From: Sorex araneus
Lineage: Eukaryota; Chordata; Mammalia; Eulipotyphla; Soricidae
DNA length: 64,000 bases
Direction of reading: 5' to 3'
Assembly: GCF_027595985.1 (NCBI RefSeq)
Contig: NC_073304.1
Span: forward strand, 214,054,500-214,118,499
The position numbers and the translations under genes are program-made. Under the pieces are notes generated by a model. It was not told where the DNA came from, did no database searches, and saw only the letters and a program-made list of their open reading frames with translations. Shown one piece after another: positions 58,690 through 64,000 of the stretch; position 1 is the first letter of the stretch; every line of letters starts with the position of its first letter.

Positions 58690-58760
58690 TTTATATATAA
58701 TATATGTGTGTGTGCATATACACACATATATACATGTATATATATGTATATGTGTGTGTC
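58690..58760 (+). repeat. TA/TG mixed dinucleotide tract
   Basis: tatatataatatatgtgtgt, continuing as CA/TA then TG units. Confidence 0.85.
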
Positions 58761-59269
58761 CCTCCCTTATTTCCTCATTTGATCCTGGCTTTTGCAAGGT
58801 TCAGCTGTCTTTTGTGCAGTTTTCTGTTGCCATGGATACGGTCGGAATCAAGAGATGACACAGGAAGCACAGGAATTTGGGGGACATACATCATCCTGTG
58901 TCCTAGAAAAAAGGGCTGGATACTCTTTTTTTTCCCCATAGTGTGAAGACTGAGGAGTATAAATTACTGTGGCAACCCCAAACTTGGGTGTTTAGGTCCA
59001 TTGCACACTTTGGTGACTTTTAAAACTTTTTATTGTAGTTAATTTGAAAATTGGAGACGTATAATGTTGCTTACATCTAGACTTCCCTTTGGTTATGATA
59101 AATCTTGAAGTAAAGCTAGTTTTTGTCTTGAAACATTTTGTTTGATTGAATTTCCTGAAGCCTCCTTTCAATTTTTTGCGGTTAAAGGCATGAAATGCTT
59201 TTAGAATTAAGATACATGTTATTAATTTATTTTTGGTGCAGCCATGTTTTAAAAGTCTCCAGAATGGGC

Positions 59270-59336
59270 CATATATATATGTGTGTGTATATATATGCAT
59301 ATATATACACACACATATATATATACACACACACAT
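59270..59336 (+). repeat. TA/CA dinucleotide tract
   Basis: atatatatatgtgtgtgtat to acacacacatg. The two halves are reverse-complementary and could form a cruciform. Confidence 0.85.
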
Positions 59337-59477
59337 GAAAAAAAATTGAAAAGGTACAGGGAGTGAAAATTTTTTGTTTTACTGTTGTGTTTTCATCCGT
59401 CTCCTTACCCTCAAGTGAAACAGTCAAACTATCTTTGTTTATGCTTCTGGGGATAGTGCTTTTTATAAACATACACA

Positions 59478-59546
59478 ATAATATATATATATACATATAT
59501 ATACATACATACATACACACACACACATATATATATATATATATTC
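59478..59546 (+). repeat. TA/CA dinucleotide tract
   Basis: aatatatatatatacatata to acacacacatatatatatat; abuts a SINE. Confidence 0.85.
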
Positions 59547-59564
59547 TTTGGGTTTTTTTTTTTT

Positions 59565-59912
59565 GGTTTGGTTTTGGACCACACCTGGTGTTGTCCTGGC
59601 TCTGTGTTCAGGGATCGCTTCTGGTGGTGCTCAGGGGACCATTTGGGGTGCTGGGGATTTTTTTTTTTTTTTTTTGGTTTTTGGGTTACACCTGGCGATG
59701 CACAGGGGTTACTCCTGTCTCTGCACTCAGGAATTACTCCTGGCGGTGCTCAGGGGACCATATGGGATGCTGGGATTTGAACCCGGGTCGGCCGCGTGCA
59801 AGGCAAACGCCCTACCCGCTATGCTATCACTCCAGCCCCAATTTGGGGTGCTGGGGATTGAACCTGGGCTTGCTGTGTGCAAGGTAATCCCTGCTATATT
59901 ATTGTTGCAGTC
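59565..59912 (-). repeat. SINE, older, reverse, split by a younger SINE
   Basis: The left part 59565-59659 (tttggaccacacctggtgtt) and right part 59841-59912 (gaacctgggcttgctgtgtg to attgttgcagtccc) flank the insertion at 59660-59840. Confidence 0.9.
59660..59840 (-). repeat. SINE, young, nested, reverse, with 19-bp TSD
   Basis: Poly(T), tttttgggttacacctggcg to ctatcactccagcccca. Flanked by the exact duplicate atttggggtgctggggatt (59641-59659 and 59841-59859), the longest perfect target duplication here. Confidence 0.97.
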
Positions 59913-59934
59913 CCTTCTTTGCTATTTTTGTTTC

Positions 59935-60100
59935 TGTTTGTTTTGGGCCCACATCCACCAGTTGTACTCAGGTCTCAGTCCTGGCTCTGTGTTCAGGGAT
60001 CACTCCTGGTGGTGCTTAGGGGACCATATGTGATGTTAGGATCACATGCTGGTCGCCTGCTTGCAAGGCAAAGTGCCCTACCCATCGTACTCTATCCCTG
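59935..60100 (-). repeat. SINE, older, reverse
   Basis: tttgttttgggcccacatcc to cgtactctatccctg. Confidence 0.8.
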
Positions 60101-60169
60101 TTTTTATTTGATTTACATAAAGGCAAGATACTAGTTCTGAACTTCACTTTTTCACTTCATTTTGTTTTA

Positions 60170-60330
60170 TACATTGTGGATGGGCACATCAAATGGTCCT
60201 CAGGGGCTGCTCCTGCCTCTGCTTGAGGATCACTCGTGGTGGTGCCCATGGGATCATGTGGTGCTGAGATCCTCTCTCCTTCAGACAAAGCATGCTCTTG
60301 ACGAGTTGAACAGCATCTCAGGTCCCACTT
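60170..60330 (-). repeat. SINE, diverged, reverse
   Basis: ctcaggggctgctcctgcct and gaggatcactcgtggtggtg, ending acagcatctcaggtccc. Confidence 0.6.
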
Positions 60331-60348
60331 GATGTATCTTGACATTGA

Positions 60349-60430
60349 CCAGGAATGTAGCCTTAGTAGAGCACTTGCCTTGCATGTGCAGAGCTCTGGG
60401 TTTGATTCCTGATACCCCCCACCCCAAAAC
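60349..60430 (+). repeat. tRNA-Ala-like SINE, forward
   Basis: gaatgtagccttagtagagc, acttgccttgcatgtgcaga, B box gggtttgattcctg, then a C/A-rich tail. A head-only element of another tRNA-derived family. Confidence 0.6.
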
Positions 60431-60577
60431 AAACTGGGGACCACCAAAAAAATTAAATGAGTCCTTGATACCACCTTATATCCTTTTCATTTTTGGATTT
60501 TCCATGTTTCCTTGAAGAATATATCTTTTCACTGTTGGTATGTTTTCTCTTTTTTGTGTGTGTATTTGCGTTTGTCA

Positions 60578-60739
60578 TGGTCTTCTGGTTATACTCAGTG
60601 GTGCTCAGGGACTGTTCCTGGTATGTTGCACCAAGGTTGGTCCCTCTGGTGTTCTGGGGACTATGTGGTACCAGGGATAGAATCAGAACTTCCGCATGCA
60701 GAGCATACACACTAGCCCTTTGAGCTATCTCCCCAGCCC
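60578..60739 (-). repeat. SINE, older, reverse
   Basis: cttctggttatactcagtgg to gagctatctccccagccc. Confidence 0.75.
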
Positions 60740-61139
60740 AAACTGTTGACAATTTTTTCCTTCAAAAATATCTCTCTACACTTTTTAAATCTGGAACAAT
60801 TTATGTAGAAGCCATGTATTATACTTTTTAAAAAAAGACTAGGATAGTATGTCACTTCTGGAATTGTCTGGTGGTTTCCGCGCTGTTTCCATTAATATGT
60901 TCTTTTGTCCCTGTATTTTCTATAATTTGGCATAGATGTCTAAAAGCTTGAACATCTGGGCTAAATATTTTTGGTAGTAATGCTTTCTAGGCATTGACTT
61001 GTACCTTATATTGTGTTAAAAGGATAAAAAAAGTCATCATGTCCCAGTATTAATAATGGTGGGTTTGTTCTATCATTTAGTTAAATGATAAATACTAGGT
61101 CTCTATTAGAAAGGTTCCCCCTGCACTCCCCTCTTTTTT

Positions 61140-61186
61140 TTTAATGGGATTTGAACTCAGGATCTTCTGCGTGTCAGGCAAGTAAT
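61140..61186 (-). repeat. tRNA-like remnant, reverse
   Basis: atgggatttgaactcaggat to cgtgtcaggcaag. B box and part of the anticodon arm only. Confidence 0.4.
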
Positions 61187-61499
61187 TTTTTCCTTTTTAA
61201 TTAGCAAGTAATCTGTAGAGTGTTGACCCTGGCACCATACTCATACTCCTCTAGTCATCTTAGTGACCCAGGTCATTTATTATTGCAAAAATGGTAATTT
61301 TCTAATTTTAGCTTTCCTCTTAGCTTAAGAATTAGCTTTTAGTCTTTTGTAGAGATTTCCCTTTAACATATTTCTGAGTGATGATAAGAGAATTATTTAA
61401 AAAATTATTTTATCTTGCTTTGTATTTTAGTATCATCATAAACCTATAGATTTCACTGTATTCTTTTTCATCAACAACTGTATTTTTTATCATATATAT

Positions 61500-61672
61500 A
61501 TATTTTGGCATATAGGTCTCACCATGCTGTGCTCAGGACTTACTACTGACTCTGTTCAGGGATCACTGCTGGTGGGTTTAGGGAATCATATAGTGTGCCA
61601 GGGATTGAACCCAGGTTGGCCATATGTAAGGCAAATGCCCCTCCCACTGTACTATTGCTACACTCTGGCCCC
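61500..61672 (-). repeat. SINE, older, reverse
   Basis: tggcatataggtctcaccat to attgctacactctggcccc. Confidence 0.82.
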
Positions 61673-61762
61673 ATATAGTGTATATGTATTTTTGATGCTT
61701 AAAATTGCTCATATTTGGCCGTGGGAATTCTTTTAATTTAGTCAATGAGTACTTCTTGCTTT

Positions 61763-61936
61763 TTTTTTTTTTTCACTTTGGGTCACACCCGGCGTTGCAC
61801 ATGAGTTACTCCTGACTCATGCTCTCAGGAATTACTCCTGGTGATGCTCGGAGGACCATATGGGATGCTGGGAATCGAACCCGGGTTGCCATGTACAAGA
61901 CAAACGCCCTACCCGCTGTGCTATGGCTCCAGCCCC
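61763..61936 (-). repeat. SINE, young, reverse, with TSD
   Basis: Carries the catgctctcagga variant. Flanked by tacttcttgctttt (61749-61762) and tacttccttgctttt (61937-61951). Confidence 0.94.
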
Positions 61937-61995
61937 TACTTCCTTGCTTTTACATAGAAGAATCTCTTTCTCTCTTTTGAGATCCTATCCATTAG

Positions 61996-62129
61996 TTCTC
62001 AAGGGCTCCTCCTGGTTTTGTGCTTAGGGGTCACTGGCTGTCTGGTGGTGTACCCTATGGTGTTGGGATTAAACCTGGGCCTCACGCATAGCATGTACTC
62101 CAGCACTTTGAGCCTTCTCCCCAGCCCTT
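61996..62129 (-). repeat. SINE, diverged, reverse
   Basis: ttctcaagggctcctcctgg to ccttctccccagccc. Confidence 0.65.
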
Positions 62130-62170
62130 GCTGTATTTTTTCCTGTCTCAGGTGTGGAGACTTTAGGTCT

Positions 62171-62356
62171 TTTTTTTTTTTTTTTTTTTGCTTTTTTTGG
62201 GTCAAAGCCGGCGATGCACAGGGGTTACTCCTGGCTCTGCACTTAGGAATTACTCCTGGCGGTGCTCAGGGGACCATATGGGATGCTGGGATTCGAACCC
62301 GGGTCGGCCGTGTGCAAGGCAAATGCCCTACCTGCTGTGCTATCGCTCCAGCCCCA
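62171..62356 (-). repeat. SINE, young, reverse
   Basis: Poly(T)19, gctttttttgggtcaaagcc to tatcgctccagcccc. agactttaggtctt before and agactttatatctt after suggest a TSD. Confidence 0.94.
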
Positions 62357-62373
62357 AGACTTTATATCTTTGT

Positions 62374-62450
<77 letters not shown>
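62374..62450 (+). repeat. (AC)n microsatellite
   Basis: About 38 uninterrupted AC units, the longest pure dinucleotide run in the window. Confidence 0.97.
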
Positions 62451-62453
<3 letters not shown>

Positions 62454-62510
62454 TCCTTCCCTTTTAACATTGCTTGCCTCCCTATGGAATTCTTAGAGTC
62501 AAATTGAAAA

Positions 62511-62690
62511 GTAAAGGGACTGAAGAGAGATAGTTCAAGGTTAAGGCACTTGCCTTGTATGTGGACTACCTTGGTTCCATTCTCTGCACTACATATGGTC
62601 CCCTGAGTGTTGTCAGGAGTGATCCTTGAGCAGAGAACCATGTATAAGAGCTGAGCAATGCTGGATGTGGCCCCTACTCTCAAAAAATAA
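62511..62690 (+). repeat. SINE, older, forward
   Basis: aagggactgaagagagatag to ctggatgtggcccctactct plus A-rich tail. Confidence 0.8.
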
Positions 62691-63624
62691 TAAAAGTTAA
62701 GGTGCTTTATTTTTACTTTAATACAGTTTAGTTAGTTTTTGTCTTATTTCTGGCCTTACTGGCGTTACTAGATTTTTGATTTTGGATCTTGCAGATTTTT
62801 CATCTTGAATACTCTGTGAAAGACAGGATCTCTGAAGAGATAATTTTTTCTCTTGCCTACTCACCACATTATGAGGTTAGCTATAGAAAAGACTAGGGAA
62901 TTTTTTCTCTCTTAGCAACCTTGCTCTTTTTTCTGAGATGAAAGGTACACCGAATGAAATTTGGAGACTGAAATTGTGTTTATAAGCTTTCTTGGAGATA
63001 TGAGGTTTTGATGGTTATATAAAAACATCTGTGTATAAATGTATAAGTACATATTTGTCTTTTCTCTCTTCGTTTTACACATATTTCTCCACATGGACTG
63101 TTATGTAAGAGTAGAGTGGCCTTTTTTTTCCACATTACTGTATTTTTATCATTAAAAAGACAGACACATTTTTCTTAATACATTTTTTTTTAAATTAGGG
63201 ACTAGACCACGAACTCTGGGATCTTCATTCAGGATATGGAACAATGTGTGATCCTGTGGTCTGTATCATGTACACTGTAGATACTTAGGAGAAATATTGA
63301 TGCAGTCATCATGTTTTCTGAAAGTCTATTACCCTTTTAGTTAATTGATAAAAATATAAATTAAAGATAGAGTGGAACTGTATTCTAAGCAGGTTAGGAA
63401 CTGGACTGATGTGTTTGCAGAAAACATTTTTTAAACACCATGTAGTAGAATTTTGAATAATCTTACTAATTATAGGTTGCTCAAAGCCTTACTTGCAGCA
63501 GTATTTTTTCTGATACTTTTCTTTTTGCCATTTTATTTTTACTTCCAGACTTTATAAGATTACCTGATTATTCTCAACCTTGTTTTATAATAATTTTGGC
63601 TCCATACTAAATTCTAGTTGTAGG

Positions 63625-63680
63625 GAGGGGGTGTAGCTCAGCGGTAGAGCACTCTCTTCTTATCACATGTGAGAGCCCAG
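63625..63680 (+). repeat. Truncated tRNA-Ala-like retrosequence
   Basis: gggggtgtagctcagcggta, gagcactctcttcttatcac: an intact A-box half of a tRNA, but the B box is replaced by gagagcccagaa and a T tract. Not a functional tRNA. Confidence 0.55.
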
Positions 63681-63689
63681 AATTTTTTT

Positions 63690-64000
63690 TTTTTTAATTT
63701 AGTCACTGTGAAAATGTGAAGTTAAGGGCTGGAGCGATAGCGCAGCGGGTAGGGCGTTTGCCTTGCACACGACCAACCCTGGTTCGATTCCCAGCATCCT
63801 ATGTGGTCCCCTGAGCACCGCCAGGAGTAATTCCTGAGTGCATGAGCCAGGAGTAACCCCTGTGCATCACCGGGTGAGACCCAAAAGGCAAAAAAAAAAA
63901 AAAAAAAGAAAGAAAATGCAAAGTTATTCATGATTTGGTTTCAGGTATACAGTATTTCAACACCACTCCTTTTGCCAGTGTCCACTTCAATCCACCAGTC
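63690..64000 (-). repeat. LINE-1 3' end, reverse, split by a SINE, runs off window
   Basis: tttaatttagtcactgtgaa before the SINE, then gttattcatgatttggtttc and caggtatacagtatttcaac after it. Same family as 41985. Confidence 0.7.
63727..63911 (+). repeat. SINE, young, forward, with TSD
   Basis: gggctggagcgatagcgcag, B box ggttcgattcc, with the gagtgcatgagccagg variant. Flanked by gaaaatgtgaagtta (63711-63725) and gaaaatgcaaagtta (63912-63926). Confidence 0.95.

Larger units (their letters stand above)
57172..64000 (+). other. SPOP: SPOP intron 1 (5' part, inferred)
   Basis: No SPOP coding exon or other gene is recognised. 57600-59260 is unique AT-rich sequence with a TA/TG tract at 58690-58760. 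59270-62690 is packed with SINEs and dinucleotide repeats. 62700-63620 is unique AT-rich sequence. A tRNA-like stub and a LINE-1 3' end split by a SINE close the window. Confidence 0.65.

Noticed and set aside
63625-63680. Functional tRNA gene
   Set aside because: Only the 5' half resembles a tRNA; the B box and 3' half are missing.

Overview
The window is mammalian nuclear DNA, most likely from a shrew (Eulipotyphla, Soricidae, Sorex-type). The organism call rests on about 75 copies of a tRNA-derived SINE of about 175 bp. Its head has tRNA-like A and B boxes (GGTTCGATTCC), its body carries CATATGGTCCCCTGAGC, and it ends GTGTGACCCAAAAAGC plus poly(A). I recognise this from memory as the shrew SOR family; no search was run. 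The three genes match the human 17q21.33 order FAM117A - SLC35B1 - SPOP, all on the + strand here.

Layout. 1-21360: FAM117A from inside intron 1 to the 3' end. Seven coding exons (exons 2-8) splice in frame with GT/AG junctions to a stop at 20496-20498, and exon 1 lies upstream of the window. 21360-23760: a short intergenic spacer. 23760-31580: SLC35B1, complete in nine exons. The main frame is exactly 322 codons plus stop, and an in-frame upstream ATG adds 36 residues. 31580-56540: about 25 kb intergenic. I found no supportable coding gene there, only SINEs, 3' ends of LINE-1 elements, a small hAT-type DNA transposon with target-site duplications, older repeats, simple repeats and a few repeat-free stretches that might be regulatory. 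56540-57600: a CpG island with a CGG tract, three NRF1-type palindromes and a noncoding exon ending in a good splice donor at 57171. By position and spacing this is the SPOP promoter and exon 1. 57172-64000: the start of SPOP intron 1, with no coding exon seen.

The genes do not form an operon-like unit. SLC35B1 is an ER membrane ATP/ADP exchanger of the nucleotide-sugar-transporter fold. FAM117A is a disordered Ser/Pro-rich protein of poorly known function. SPOP (only its promoter here) is a CUL3 ubiquitin-ligase adaptor. I did not find a new molecular system. The most interesting signals are: an inverted SINE pair tightly bracketing SLC35B1 exons 7-8, and another spanning the ends of intron 6; an ERSE-like CCAAT-N9-CCACA box at the SLC35B1 promoter; a six-unit minisatellite in SLC35B1 intron 8; a strong antisense bias of the SINEs; and overlapping ATGA upstream ORFs in the putative SPOP exon 1.
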